A DNA stretch of 64,000 nucleotides, from the NCBI RefSeq assembly GCF_011751865.2, contig NZ_CP061770.1, forward strand, positions 1,054,001 to 1,118,000. Direction: 5' to 3'. This stretch comes from Salinibacterium sp. ZJ70 (GTDB lineage Bacteria > Actinomycetota > Actinomycetes > Actinomycetales > Microbacteriaceae). Under the pieces are notes generated by a model. It was not told the origin of the DNA, did no database searches, and saw only the letters and a list, made by a program, of their open reading frames with translations. Positions 28,342-36,667 of this stretch are shown here, piece after piece. The first letter of the stretch is position 1. Each line of letters opens with the position of its first letter. A program made the position numbers and the translations under genes.

Positions 28342-28974
28342 CTACCGCCGCCGATACAGTTGCGCCGGACGCCCCGGTGCGCCGAGGTCGAGCTCGCCCG
28401 TGGGTTCGAGGAGTGGGAGCATCGCCCGGCGGAATCCGTCTCGCTGAATGGGTCCGCTGGCGACCGTCTCGTGGAGCGCGTGCAACTCGCTCATGCGGAA
28501 GGCGTCCTCGAGCAAGCCCGCGGGGTCGGGGGTGGCGGAGTAGCGATCGCGCATCGCGGCGACCGCTTCGGCCACGATCGCGTCGTGGCCGAAGGCGAGG
28601 CCAGCAGCGTCCATGACGGGAATGAGCTGCGTGCGCTCGCTGTCGACGGCGAGACGACGTGCGGGCACGATGTCGAGGTGCGCGACGGAGAGCACCCATC
28701 CGCGGGGGTCCCGAGTCGGATCGTCGAACACATGCAGCTGCGCGGGGGAGAGTCCATCGACGTCAGCCTTCGTGCGCAGAGATCGGAGAACCGCGTCCGC
28801 AAGACGCTCGCCCGGGTGCAGGAAGGTTCCCGGCAGGCGCCATGCCTCATTCGCATCCGGCCGCACGACCAGCACCTCGAGAGCATCTCGAACCGTGAGC
28901 ACCGCCGTGTCGACCGCGACGGATGGGCGTGGGTAGTCGTCGAGGCTCTTGCCGTGGCTGTCGCGATAGATCAT
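28342..28974 (-). CDS. NrtR-like Nudix-family transcriptional regulator
   Basis: 210 residues. The Nudix fold is visible: PSVAVDTAVLTV, EVLVVRPDANEAWRLPG, then a Nudix-box position LPGTFLHPGERLADAVLRSL in which the catalytic REUxEExGU pattern is lost (RSLRTKADV). The C-terminal 60 residues (LEDAFRMSELHALHETVASG, RDGFRRAMLPLL) fit the winged-helix part of NrtR-type regulators. NrtR proteins use a catalytically weakened or dead Nudix domain to sense ADP-ribose and related NAD metabolites and repress NAD genes. Here the divergent operon encodes an ADP-ribosylglycohydrolase, which fits such a sensor. A candidate operator lies 10 bp before its start codon, suggesting autorepression. It converges on the preceding gene with 5 bp between stops. 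Confidence 0.7.
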   Translation of the reverse strand: MIYRDSHGKSLDDYPRPSVAVDTAVLTVRDALEVLVVRPDANEAWRLPGTFLHPGERLADAVLRSLRTKADVDGLSPAQLHVFDDPTRDPRGWVLSVAHLDIVPARRLAVDSERTQLIPVMDAAGLAFGHDAIVAEAVAAMRDRYSATPDPAGLLEDAFRMSELHALHETVASGPIQRDGFRRAMLPLLEPTGELDLGAPGRPAQLYRRR

Positions 28975-28983
28975 CCACGCAGT

Positions 28984-29001
28984 TTACGCAGTATTGCGCA
29001 A
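28984..29001. promoter_or_regulatory. Candidate NrtR-like operator
   Basis: TTACGCA-GTAT-TGCGCAA is an inverted repeat with one mismatch in 7-bp arms; its right half is also inside the perfect palindrome ATTGCGCAAT (28993-29002). It sits 10 bp upstream of the Nudix regulator start and overlaps the -35 position of the divergent promoter, where a repressor could control both directions. Confidence 0.5.
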
Positions 29002-29023
29002 TGTCGGCGGTAGGCCATATTCT
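28994..29023 (+). promoter_or_regulatory. Candidate promoter for the ADP-ribosylglycohydrolase operon
   Basis: TTGCGC (28994-28999), an 18-bp spacer and TATTCT (29018-29023) form a plausible sigma70-type pair about 35 bp before the start codon at 29058. The local AT-rich stretch is unusual in this window. The -35 lies inside the candidate operator. Confidence 0.4.
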
Positions 29024-29057
29024 GAATTTGAGCACAATCGATCTAATAGGAGCGGCC

Positions 29058-29333
29058 ATGCGAAGTTCGTACCACGACAGTGAGCTCGCCCACGTTCCCG
29101 CGATCCTCCTCGGGGGTCCGCTCGACGGAAAGCGGTATCGAGTGCCGATCTTCCCGACCGGAGGTGTTCCTCATGGCTTCAGCTCCCCGCTCACCGAACC
29201 GCACCAGACGAGCGAGTACGCCCACTATCGGCTGTCTGCCGACGAGCTGATCGGCGGGCACTACCTGTACTTCTTCGATTCGATCACCCCGCCAGCAGCA
29301 CTCACCCGTACCGCAGAAGGAGACGCACAATGA
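29058..29333 (+). CDS. Small GGPLDG-motif protein of unknown function
   Basis: 91 residues; ATG at 29058 with AGGAG 6 nt upstream, and the stop overlaps the next start (ATGA), so it is co-translated with the ADP-ribosylglycohydrolase. The sequence is beta-rich: VPAILLGGPLDGKRYRVPI, a central loop, then YAHYRLSADELIGGHYLYFF. The GGPLDG-[KR]-[YV]-[RF] opening matches residues 17-24 of the protein at 27284, so the two carry related small domains. Short actinobacterial and phage proteins with such an opening exist, but I know of no assigned function. No signal peptide, membrane segment or cysteines are seen. Confidence 0.65.
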   Translation: MRSSYHDSELAHVPAILLGGPLDGKRYRVPIFPTGGVPHGFSSPLTEPHQTSEYAHYRLSADELIGGHYLYFFDSITPPAALTRTAEGDAQ

Positions 29334-30775
29334 CCACTCGACTCACCGCACCTCAGCTCGATCGCGCCGTCGGCGCCGTCCTCGGCATGGCCGCGGGCGA
29401 CGCACTCGGAGCAGGATACGAATTCGGCCCACCGCTCGCCGAGGATGCGACGGTCACGATGGCTGGCGGTGGCGGATTCGGATGGGCGCCCGGCGAGTGG
29501 ACGGATGACACGAGCATGGCCGTGCCGATCCTCCGCGAACTCGCCGCTGGTGCCGACCTCGCTGAGGAAGCGTCGCTCGATCGGATCGTCGCGGCCTGGG
29601 CGGACTGGGCACGAACCGCACCCGACGTAGGCATCCAGACTCGTCAGGTGCTGGCCAGCATCGGTCGCCATGGTGGCGCGACCGCGGAGGCTGCGCGCGC
29701 GTCGGCTCGCGCGGTGCACGACGCGAGCGGGCGTTCCGGAGGCAACGGATCGCTCATGCGTACGGCTCCTGTTGCCCTCGCGTTCCTCGCTGACGGCCAG
29801 GAGGTCGCTCTCGCCGAGACGGCGCGGGCGGTGAGCGGGCTCACCCACGTCGACGAGGACGCGGGCGATGCCTGCGTCATCTGGTGCCTCGCGATCCGTC
29901 ACGCCATCCGCACGGGCGAGCTCGACATCCAGGTGGGCATCGACGGCCTTCCGGAGGAACGCCGCAACCGGTGGGTCGCGCTCATCACCGACGCCGAGAC
30001 GCGCCAGCCGCGCGACTTCGCGAAGAACGGCTGGGTCGTCGAGGCGCTGCAGGGGGCGTGGTCGGCGATTACCCATGGAGGGGATCTCGTCGACGTCCTC
30101 GAGCGCGCGGTACGCGGCGGTCGGGACACCGACACCGTCGCCGCGATCGCGGGAGCGCTGGCCGGTGCGGTGCGCGGAGGCAGCGGCGTGCCGTTCCGCT
30201 GGCGCCGGATTCTGCACGGGTGGCCGGGGCTCGACGCGGATGAGCTCACCATTGCCGCGATCCTCGCGGCCCGACGTGGCCGTCCGGATGCGCACGGCTG
30301 GCCTGCCAGCCCACGGTTCGACTACAGCGGTTTCGCGGGCGGGCGTCTCGCGGCTCACCCCCACGACGACGGCGTGCTGATCGGCTCGGTCGACGCGCTC
30401 GACCATCTGCCTGGCGAAGTCGATGCGGTCGTCTCGCTGTGCCGCCTCGGGTCCGAGCAGGTCCCGGCGCGCATCCCGGCGGCGATGCGTCACCGCGTCT
30501 GGCTCATCGACGTAGCCGACCCGGCCGAGAACCCGCACCTCGACGAGGTGCTGCGCGACGCCGCGGATTCGGTGGCGGCACTCCGCGCGGAGGGCCGGAC
30601 CGTGCTGTTGCATTGCGTGGAGGCGCGCTCGCGCACACCCATCGTCGCGGCGGCCTACGCCGCCCTGCATCTCGGTGTGCCCGCAGGCCAGGCGCTGAAC
30701 GACGTGCTCGCGGCATTGCCGCACGCGCGCCCCAACGCGGGCTTCCTCGAAGCGTTTCCGCGGATCGTCCGCTGA
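29330..30775 (+). CDS. ADP-ribosylglycohydrolase fused to a dual-specificity phosphatase-like domain
   Basis: 481 residues. The N-terminal 320 residues are a DraG/ADP-ribosylglycohydrolase domain, which removes ADP-ribose from proteins or nucleic acids using two magnesium ions: LGMAAGDALGAGYEF (18-32), EWTDDTSMAV (56-65, metal ligands) and GGRDTDTVAAIAGALAGA (about 263-280, second metal cluster). The C-terminal 140 residues form a cysteine phosphatase fold with the P-loop HCVEARSRT (Cys429, Arg435; C-x5-R). It is coupled to the small protein before it and faces an NrtR-like regulator, which suggests control by ADP-ribose or NAD. Whether the phosphatase half acts on a protein or on a nucleotide phosphate cannot be told. 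Both active sites look intact. Confidence 0.85.
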   Translation: MTTRLTAPQLDRAVGAVLGMAAGDALGAGYEFGPPLAEDATVTMAGGGGFGWAPGEWTDDTSMAVPILRELAAGADLAEEASLDRIVAAWADWARTAPDVGIQTRQVLASIGRHGGATAEAARASARAVHDASGRSGGNGSLMRTAPVALAFLADGQEVALAETARAVSGLTHVDEDAGDACVIWCLAIRHAIRTGELDIQVGIDGLPEERRNRWVALITDAETRQPRDFAKNGWVVEALQGAWSAITHGGDLVDVLERAVRGGRDTDTVAAIAGALAGAVRGGSGVPFRWRRILHGWPGLDADELTIAAILAARRGRPDAHGWPASPRFDYSGFAGGRLAAHPHDDGVLIGSVDALDHLPGEVDAVVSLCRLGSEQVPARIPAAMRHRVWLIDVADPAENPHLDEVLRDAADSVAALRAEGRTVLLHCVEARSRTPIVAAAYAALHLGVPAGQALNDVLAALPHARPNAGFLEAFPRIVR

Positions 30776-30860
30776 TGGCAAAGGTCCGATACTCCCGTTG
30801 CGGTCTGCCACGAGGACGATCCTCTAGAGGTTCGTCTCGTCCACCGTGACGAACGACGAC

Positions 30861-30888
30861 CAGGCCCGCCGACGGATCGGCGGGCCTG
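30861..30888. terminator. Strong hairpin between convergent genes
   Basis: CAGGCCCGCCG (30861-30871), loop ACGGAT, CGGCGGGCCTG (30878-30888): a perfect 11-bp GC-rich stem between the ends of the gene at 30775 and the minus-strand gene ending at 30901. It lacks a U-run, as is common in actinobacteria, and could serve both directions. Confidence 0.65.
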
Positions 30889-30900
30889 TCAGCATCGGAG

Positions 30901-32013
30901 CTATCCGACCGCGAGCGTCCAGCCGCCGTCGGCCGACACCGTGATCGCACTCGGACCCGAGCTCAGCGGCACGACGCCGTCGTAGGCGCCGATCTCGTTG
31001 ACCAGCAGACCGAAGCTGAACATCTTCGCGGTCTCCTCCGAGACGACGAAGTTGCGGGAGCCACTGTGAGTGGTTGCGAGCTTGCTCGCGCCGCCCGAGT
31101 ACAGCAGCACCATGTCTCCGGTGCCTGATGCGGCGCCGTCGAGGCGGGTTGCCGTCGAAATGGGGGAGATCGTGATGCTCCAGGCGCCGTCTGCGGTGAT
31201 CTGCAACGTCGTCCCATCGCCGAGGGCGTTGAAGCCCCACGCCGTCGTGCCGTTGTAGCCGCCGATCGTGTTGACGAGCAGGTCGCCCGTGGACTGGTTG
31301 TTGGCGTCGAGCACACTGATCACGAAGTTGCGCGATCCGTCATGCGTCGCCGTCACGAGACCAGCCGACACCCCGACAGGCAGCGAGATCAGGTTGTCGC
31401 CCGAGCCCGCCTGCGAGACGGGCTCGAACGAGCCGAACGCCTTGTCGGCCCACTCCGCGGTGGGGTCGCCGGCTTCCTCGGCTGGCTCCTCGGCCGGGGC
31501 CTCTTCGTCGGCTTCGGGTTCGTCGACCGGCTCCGCGACGACACTGGCGACCTCGTCGGATGCGCCGGGGCGCGATCCGGCGTTCGCACCGTTGACCATC
31601 GAGGTCACGAGCGACAGCGCCACGAGCGCGGCGGTGACGATCCAAGCGATCTTTTTGTGCTGGGCGTACCCCTCAAGGGGCTGTCCGGCCTTATCGCGCT
31701 GAGCGCCGGCGAGCACCAGGATCACGTCGATGAGCACCCAGACTCCGAAGCCGCCGAAGGTGATCAGCTTGAGGATCGCGGTGCCGATCTTGCCGAGGTA
31801 GAAGCGGTCGGCCCCGAAGAATCCGACGAGTAGCGCCAGAAGCCACGTAACGAGGAACGACTTCGGCCCGGTCGTCGAGAGTCCGACAGAGGGAGCGGGC
31901 GGTGCGGGATATGACGTCACGGGCGGCGCGGAGTACGGCCCGGCGGGTGCGGCGGGCGCTGCGGGCGCTGCAGACTCGCCGGAGTCGGGTGAAGCAGGAG
32001 GGGAGACGGTCAT
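30901..32013 (-). CDS. TM2-domain membrane protein with duplicated extracytoplasmic module
   Basis: 370 residues; ATG at 32013 with GAAAGG about 8 nt upstream. Residues 1-48 are Pro/Ala-rich and probably cytoplasmic. A TM2 domain follows (about 51-104): SFLVTWLLALLVGFFGADRF, GKIG and GVWVLIDVILVLAG, with the family pattern of two helices around a G-x-D-R-F-Y-L-G turn. A third helix is at 122-141 (IAWIVTAALVALSLVTSMV). Then come an acidic Glu/Pro linker (150-190) and two copies of a beta-rich module of about 75 residues (205-283 and 295-370), each with the core GSRNFV, LLVN-x-IG-x-Y-[ND]-G and ITADG-x-W. TM2 proteins are widespread; substrates are unknown. The duplicated C-terminal module suggests a ligand-binding or adhesive role outside the cell, which is inference. 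Confidence 0.75.
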   Translation of the reverse strand: MTVSPPASPDSGESAAPAAPAAPAGPYSAPPVTSYPAPPAPSVGLSTTGPKSFLVTWLLALLVGFFGADRFYLGKIGTAILKLITFGGFGVWVLIDVILVLAGAQRDKAGQPLEGYAQHKKIAWIVTAALVALSLVTSMVNGANAGSRPGASDEVASVVAEPVDEPEADEEAPAEEPAEEAGDPTAEWADKAFGSFEPVSQAGSGDNLISLPVGVSAGLVTATHDGSRNFVISVLDANNQSTGDLLVNTIGGYNGTTAWGFNALGDGTTLQITADGAWSITISPISTATRLDGAASGTGDMVLLYSGGASKLATTHSGSRNFVVSEETAKMFSFGLLVNEIGAYDGVVPLSSGPSAITVSADGGWTLAVG

Positions 32014-32226
32014 GCGACTGCCTTTCGGGTGGATTTCGGATGTCGGAAGATGCGCCGTTTCGGGTACGACGCCGACAATTGAGAGACGCTAAGCCGCACC
32101 CCCGACATCGAGGCGGAGGTGCTCTCGAAACCCCACGCCGACGTGCGGCGGTTCCGCCCGCGAACGAGCGGATCCCCCCAACCTTGGGGCGCGCGGCGCC
32201 CGCACGAGCGCGGATAGCCTCAGCCC

Positions 32227-33954
32227 ATGGTGCGCATGATCCCCGGGGTTCCTCGTGATGGTGCAAACCGATCCGAGAAGCAGATCTTCATGGCGCTCGA
32301 GTCGCTCATGGACACCCGGGACTGGACGGTCATCCACTCGATGCAGCTCGCGCAGAATCTGGGCGCGACGATGGGGGAGTGTGACTTCGCCGTTCTCATC
32401 CCGGGGAAGGGCATCGTGCTCATCGAGGCGAAGACCGCGGAGCACGTGCAGTATCGGGAGGGCGACTGGTACCTCGCGAAGTCGCCGGCACCCACCAAGG
32501 ATCCGTTCAAGCAGCTTGTGATCGCGCGATCCAGCATCCGCGGGTATCTGCGTCAGCATGAGCTGCTCGACGATGGGCTCCCGATCGCGCGGCTCGTGTG
32601 GTTCACGAACCTGAGCCGCCACCAGTTCGAGAACAGGTCGCGCGGCGACATGCAGTTCTTCGAGTGGGAGCTCGGATGGCAGGAGGATCTCGCGAAGCCC
32701 GCCTGGCTCATCGAGAAGGTCATCGATGAGCACCTGGCGTGGTTCTCCTCCGTCGACGGCGTCGACTTCGACGGCTCCGTGCTCACGCCTGAGAGGGCGG
32801 ACCAGATGGCTTCGGCGCTGCTCGGCGATTTCACCGTGACGCAGACGAAATCCGATCGGGCGAAGGCGCGGCGGATCGCCGAGCGGGCGCTCATCGAGGA
32901 GCAGGAGTTCGCGCTCGAGCTTGTGGAAGATAATCCGCACGTGTTCTTCGACGGTCCTGCGGGAACCGGCAAGAGCCTGCTCCTCGCAACCGCCGCCCGG
33001 AGCCTTGCCAAGCAGGGGCACCGCACGCTCGTCACCTGCTGGAACGTGCTCATGGCTGACGAGCTGCGGTTGCTCGTCGGTCGTCCGGAGATCGAGGTGT
33101 TCGACCTCAACAGCCTCATGCTGCAGATCATCGGCGAGCCGACGAATCCGCCAGCCGCAGGCGACGAGTGGTATCGGCGCGAGCTCCCTGAGCGGGCACT
33201 CTCCGTGCTTCGCGAGAAGCCGTACCTGGGTGCGTTCGAAGCGATCCTCGTTGACGAGTTCCAGGATGTGGCGGGCAACCCCCTGCTCGTGGAGATCCTG
33301 TTCGCGCTTGCCGGCACCGGTTCGGCCGACGGCACTGTGATGCTGCTGGCGGGCGATGACCGGCAGCAGATCCTGCGCACAGGAGAGGCGGTGCGAGCCT
33401 TCGACGTCGCCAAGGCGTCGATCCCCGATCTCGTGCATGTTCGTCTGCGCCGCAACTGCCGCAACGTTCCCGAGCTCATCCACTCCGCCGAGAAGCGCCT
33501 CGGCCGCTCCCTGGGCTTCACGCGCCACCGGCTCCGTGACGCCACTCCCGGAGGACTCGAGCGCGTTGAGGTCGCACGGGGCCGCGAGACCTCGGCGCTT
33601 GCATCCGCGCTCAAGCGGCTGTTGGAACACCACGAGCCGCACGAGATCGTCGTGCTGAGCCCGTTCGGCGAGAGGTCGTCGCTCGTCGGCTCCTTCCTCG
33701 CGCGTCCAGAGGCATCCGCTGATGAGCGCTGGCTGCGCAAGCAGCTGGCGACGCCTGGCGGTGGCGGGATCCGCTGGCGGTCGATCTTCAAGTTCAAAGG
33801 CCTGGATGCCGAGGCCGTCGTTCTCACCGATATCGACCCTGCCGCGCGCGAGTGGGTCGAATCGACCGGCATCGACTGGGACGACCTGCTCTACGTGGGC
33901 ATGACACGCGGGCGGTATCGCTGTGTGATGTTGGAGGGCGAGACGAATGGCTGA
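32227..33954 (+). CDS. NERD nuclease domain fused to UvrD-like helicase
   Basis: 575 residues. The N-terminal NERD domain, a PD-(D/E)XK-fold nuclease-related domain, shows CDFAVLIPGKGIVLIEAKT with Asp53, Glu67 and Lys69 in the catalytic spacing. The C-terminal SF1 helicase has VFFDGPAGTGKSLLLATA (Lys about 251), AILVDEFQDVAGN (about 339-350), VHVRLRRNCRN, WRSIFKFKGLDAEAVVLTDI and LLYVGMTRGRYRCVML. It is shorter than UvrD and lacks the 2B-like insertion. NERD-helicase fusions occur in DNA processing and in single-gene defence proteins; which applies here is not visible. The stop overlaps the next gene, another NERD protein, by 8 bp, so the pair is likely made together. Confidence 0.82.
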   Translation: MVRMIPGVPRDGANRSEKQIFMALESLMDTRDWTVIHSMQLAQNLGATMGECDFAVLIPGKGIVLIEAKTAEHVQYREGDWYLAKSPAPTKDPFKQLVIARSSIRGYLRQHELLDDGLPIARLVWFTNLSRHQFENRSRGDMQFFEWELGWQEDLAKPAWLIEKVIDEHLAWFSSVDGVDFDGSVLTPERADQMASALLGDFTVTQTKSDRAKARRIAERALIEEQEFALELVEDNPHVFFDGPAGTGKSLLLATAARSLAKQGHRTLVTCWNVLMADELRLLVGRPEIEVFDLNSLMLQIIGEPTNPPAAGDEWYRRELPERALSVLREKPYLGAFEAILVDEFQDVAGNPLLVEILFALAGTGSADGTVMLLAGDDRQQILRTGEAVRAFDVAKASIPDLVHVRLRRNCRNVPELIHSAEKRLGRSLGFTRHRLRDATPGGLERVEVARGRETSALASALKRLLEHHEPHEIVVLSPFGERSSLVGSFLARPEASADERWLRKQLATPGGGGIRWRSIFKFKGLDAEAVVLTDIDPAAREWVESTGIDWDDLLYVGMTRGRYRCVMLEGETNG

Positions 33955-34624
33955 CCGGATTGACGAAGACGGCTCGGCGGGCGGGTCGGCACGCTCCGAA
34001 TACGAGCGTCGCAAGGCGAAAGACGAGGCGCGGGTACGCCAGACCTGGGGCGAGGGCAGGATCGGTTCGATCGCGGTTGCGTTGACGCCCGAGCGCCAGT
34101 CGACGGCCGCGTGGGCGGTCGGCGCAGCGGGCGAGGAGAAGGTGGCGCGCCACCTCGACTCCATCGCATCAGATGCCATCCGCGTTCTTCACGACCGTCG
34201 AATTCCGCGAACCAGAGCGAACATCGACCACCTGGTCGTCACCGGGCATGGCGTGTGGGTCGTCGATGCGAAGAGGTATCGCGACAAGCGCCCGAGCCTG
34301 CGCGTGGAGGGCGGCATCATCCGTCCGCGGACGGAGACGCTGCTCGTCGGTGGTCGCGATCACTCGAAGCTCGTGCCCGGCGTGCTCGGCCAGGTGGAAC
34401 GCGTCCGAGCCGTCGTCGGTGACGTCCCCGTCCGAGGTGTGCTGTGTTTCGTGGACGCGGACTGGCCGCTGTTCGGCGGAGAGTTCACCGTCGGGGGCGT
34501 TGATGTCGTGTGGCCAGGAAAGCTCCTGAAGATGCTGCAGACGCGGACGGAGGCGGCCTGCGACATCGTGGCCACCGCGGACCTTCTGGCGGCATCGTTC
34601 CCCGCGGTCGTCGCCAAGGGCTGA
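33947..34624 (+). CDS. Stand-alone NERD-domain nuclease-like protein
   Basis: 225 residues; starts 8 bp inside the preceding NERD-helicase gene. After a charged N-terminal helix (1-40, rich in Arg, Lys and Glu) comes the NERD core: WAVGAAGEEKVARHLDSI (56-73), LHDRRIPRTRANIDHLVVTG (81-100) and HGVWVVDAKRYRDKRP (101-116). The candidate catalytic residues are Glu63/64, Asp94, Asp107 and Lys109; D-x-K replaces the usual E-x-K but is compatible with the fold. The C-terminus ends in a domain with VRGVLCFVDADWPLFGG. No membrane segment is seen. It may partner the NERD-helicase, but no partner interface can be seen. Confidence 0.75.
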   Translation: MADRIDEDGSAGGSARSEYERRKAKDEARVRQTWGEGRIGSIAVALTPERQSTAAWAVGAAGEEKVARHLDSIASDAIRVLHDRRIPRTRANIDHLVVTGHGVWVVDAKRYRDKRPSLRVEGGIIRPRTETLLVGGRDHSKLVPGVLGQVERVRAVVGDVPVRGVLCFVDADWPLFGGEFTVGGVDVVWPGKLLKMLQTRTEAACDIVATADLLAASFPAVVAKG

Positions 34625-34655
34625 GGCCGCGGTGGTTCAGCCGACCGGACGCGCC

Positions 34656-36044
34656 CTAACCCCGCACCCCCGCGATCGCATCCCGGTACGCGAGCGCCGA
34701 CTCCTTGAGCGTCCGCTCGAGCGTGTCGTAGTCGACCCGGATCAGCCCGAAGCGCTTGTGGTAGCCCCACGCCCACTCGAAGTTGTCGAGCAGCGACCAG
34801 TAGAAGTAGCCGCGCACGTCGATGCCGGCGTCGATGGCGGCGGAGACGGCGTCGAGGTGCTCGAGCACGAACGAGACGCGGTGGGCGTCGTGCACCGCGC
34901 CGTCAGCGGACACCTGATCGTCGAAGGCGGCGCCGTTCTCGGTGACGTACAGCGGCACCCCCAGCCTGCCTGTGTAGTCGCGCTGCGCCCGGGCGAGCAA
35001 CTCGGTGAGGCCGAACGGCTGGATCTCCCAGCCCATCGCGGTGGTGGGCGCGCCGCTCGGGTGGAACTTCACGAACTCGGCCCCTGGCCACGAGGAGTGC
35101 ACCGGACGTGTGGTCGGCGCGTCCTGCTGCAGCGGCACTTCGGGCTCCAGCGTCGAGACGAGCTCGCCGTGGTAATAGTTCACGCCCAGGAAGTCGGCGG
35201 AACCCTGGATCAGTGCCAGGTCGCCATCCAGCACCACGTCCTCCAGACCGAACGGCGCGAGGTCGGCGCGCAGATCATCCGGGTACGCGCCGCGGAACAG
35301 CGGCCCCAGGAAGAACCGGTTGAAGAGCCCGTCGATGCGGCGGGCGGCATCCTGATCGCCCTCGTCGGCGGGGCGCAGCGGATGCACGGGCGCGAGGTTG
35401 AGCGTGATGCCCACCGCGGCCGCCCCCGCGGCACGCAGCTCGCGCGCGGCGAGCCCGTGGGCGAGCAGCAGGTGGTGGCCCGCGGCGACGCCCTCGGATG
35501 CGGAATAGTGGCCGGGAGCGTGCGCGCCCGCGGTGTAGGAGAGGAACGAGGAGCACCACGGCTCGTTGAGCGTCGTCCACGTGTCGAGCCGGTCGCCGAG
35601 CTTCTCGTACACGGCGAGGGCGTACTCGGCGAAGCGCTCCGCGGTCTCACGGGCGGGCCATCCGCCCAGCTCCTCGCGCGCTTGCGGCATGTCCCAGTGG
35701 TAGAGCGTCGGCCAGGGGCGGATGTCGGCGGCGAGCAGCTCGTCGACGAGTCGGTCGTAGAAAGCGAGACCTTCCGGGTTCACGGATGCGTCATCCGGCT
35801 TCACCCGCGCCCACGAGATCGAGAAGCGGTAGGCGTCGAGCCCCAGCTGCTTCATGAGCGCCACGTCTTCGGGATACCGGTGGTAGTGGTCGGTCGCGAC
35901 GGAGCCGTCGTGGCCGTCGATCACCGCGCCGGGGACGCGGCAGAAGGCGTCCCAGATGGAGTCGCGGCGGCCGCCCTCATGAGCCGCGCCCTCGATCTGG
36001 TAGGCGGCCGTCGCCGCGCCGAAGAGGAATGTCGGGGGGAACAT
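34656..36044 (-). CDS. GH1 family beta-glucosidase
   Basis: 462 residues, normal for cytoplasmic GH1 enzymes that hydrolyse beta-glucosides such as cellobiose or aryl glucosides. Diagnostic blocks: FLFGAATAAYQIEGAAHEGG (7-26), YRFSISWARVKP (72-83), TTLNEPW (157-163; acid/base Glu161), GVNYYHGELVS, PLYVTENGAAFDD (nucleophile Glu369) and YFYWSLLDNFEWAWGYHKRFG. No signal peptide. A single gene, convergent with the NERD pair; no transporter or LacI regulator is adjacent. The upstream 218 bp up to the next operon holds the palindrome CCCCAGTTCTGGGG (36145-36158), which could be a regulatory site for either side. Confidence 0.93.
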   Translation of the reverse strand: MFPPTFLFGAATAAYQIEGAAHEGGRRDSIWDAFCRVPGAVIDGHDGSVATDHYHRYPEDVALMKQLGLDAYRFSISWARVKPDDASVNPEGLAFYDRLVDELLAADIRPWPTLYHWDMPQAREELGGWPARETAERFAEYALAVYEKLGDRLDTWTTLNEPWCSSFLSYTAGAHAPGHYSASEGVAAGHHLLLAHGLAARELRAAGAAAVGITLNLAPVHPLRPADEGDQDAARRIDGLFNRFFLGPLFRGAYPDDLRADLAPFGLEDVVLDGDLALIQGSADFLGVNYYHGELVSTLEPEVPLQQDAPTTRPVHSSWPGAEFVKFHPSGAPTTAMGWEIQPFGLTELLARAQRDYTGRLGVPLYVTENGAAFDDQVSADGAVHDAHRVSFVLEHLDAVSAAIDAGIDVRGYFYWSLLDNFEWAWGYHKRFGLIRVDYDTLERTLKESALAYRDAIAGVRG

Positions 36045-36262
36045 GCACCGATGGTGCCACCGCTGCCTGCGCGCTCGCCGACACTTTCACGGCGCATCTG
36101 ACTCGGTCGGGCGCGCCAGTGAGACACATCACCTATCGTGTTCGCCCCAGTTCTGGGGTCTGCCGAGGACGCCTCGCGTCGGTAAGTTGAGGCGCATCCC
36201 TGCGAGATGTGCCCGACACGCGCCCTGCTTTCCGGGGAAGCTGCTGACCCGAGACAGACCAC

Positions 36263-36667
36263 ATGAATTCGCTTACCGCGCCCCGCGTCGCCGCCCCGCG
36301 ACGCAGCTCGCAGCCTGTTGCGAGCCACTGGCCACTCGTCATGGGTGCCGCCGGTCTCGCGAGCGGAATCGCACTCGCTGCGTGGACCGCGGCGACCGTC
36401 ACGGAGCAGCCGTTCAGCGGCGAATTCCACCTCTGGGTGGCGGATGACAGCACACACGAACTGAGCATCGCGGGCTACCTGCTCACGCCCTTCGTCGTCA
36501 TCGGCGCGCTCATCTGGGATCGGATCGGCCAGCGACTCGGTCTGCGCGACCGCAACTTCGGTCTCAAGCCCCGTTATACGCGCGCGCTCCAGGGGATGGC
36601 GATGTGCGCCATGGTTGTGGGTGCCTGGCACATCTACAACATCGCCTACCTCGCGGCGACCGCATGA
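36263..36667 (+). CDS. Small membrane protein, first gene of the VWA/tubulin-like operon
   Basis: 134 residues with three predicted hydrophobic segments: WPLVMGAAGLASGIALAAWT (24-43), IAGYLLTPFVVIGALIWDRI (about 73-92) and ALQGMAMCAMVVGAWHIYNI (about 108-127). It has a Pro/Arg-rich N-terminus and a basic loop (GQRLGLRDRNFGLKPRYTR) between the second and third helices. The stop overlaps the next ATG (ATGA), so it is coupled to the VWA gene. I do not recognise a family. The start has only a weak purine-rich sequence upstream (GAGACAGAC). Likely a membrane partner of the VWA protein; that is inference from coupling. Confidence 0.65.
   Translation: MNSLTAPRVAAPRRSSQPVASHWPLVMGAAGLASGIALAAWTAATVTEQPFSGEFHLWVADDSTHELSIAGYLLTPFVVIGALIWDRIGQRLGLRDRNFGLKPRYTRALQGMAMCAMVVGAWHIYNIAYLAATA

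Noticed and set aside
30821-30830. CCTCTAGAGG palindrome as an operator
   Set aside because: It lies downstream of a stop between convergent genes, with no promoter nearby; chance or part of the terminator region is more likely.
36145-36158. CCCCAGTTCTGGGG as another copy of the divergent-promoter repeat at 10193
   Set aside because: Only the first 9 bases match and the rest differs; it is a self-contained palindrome, so the likeness is probably chance.
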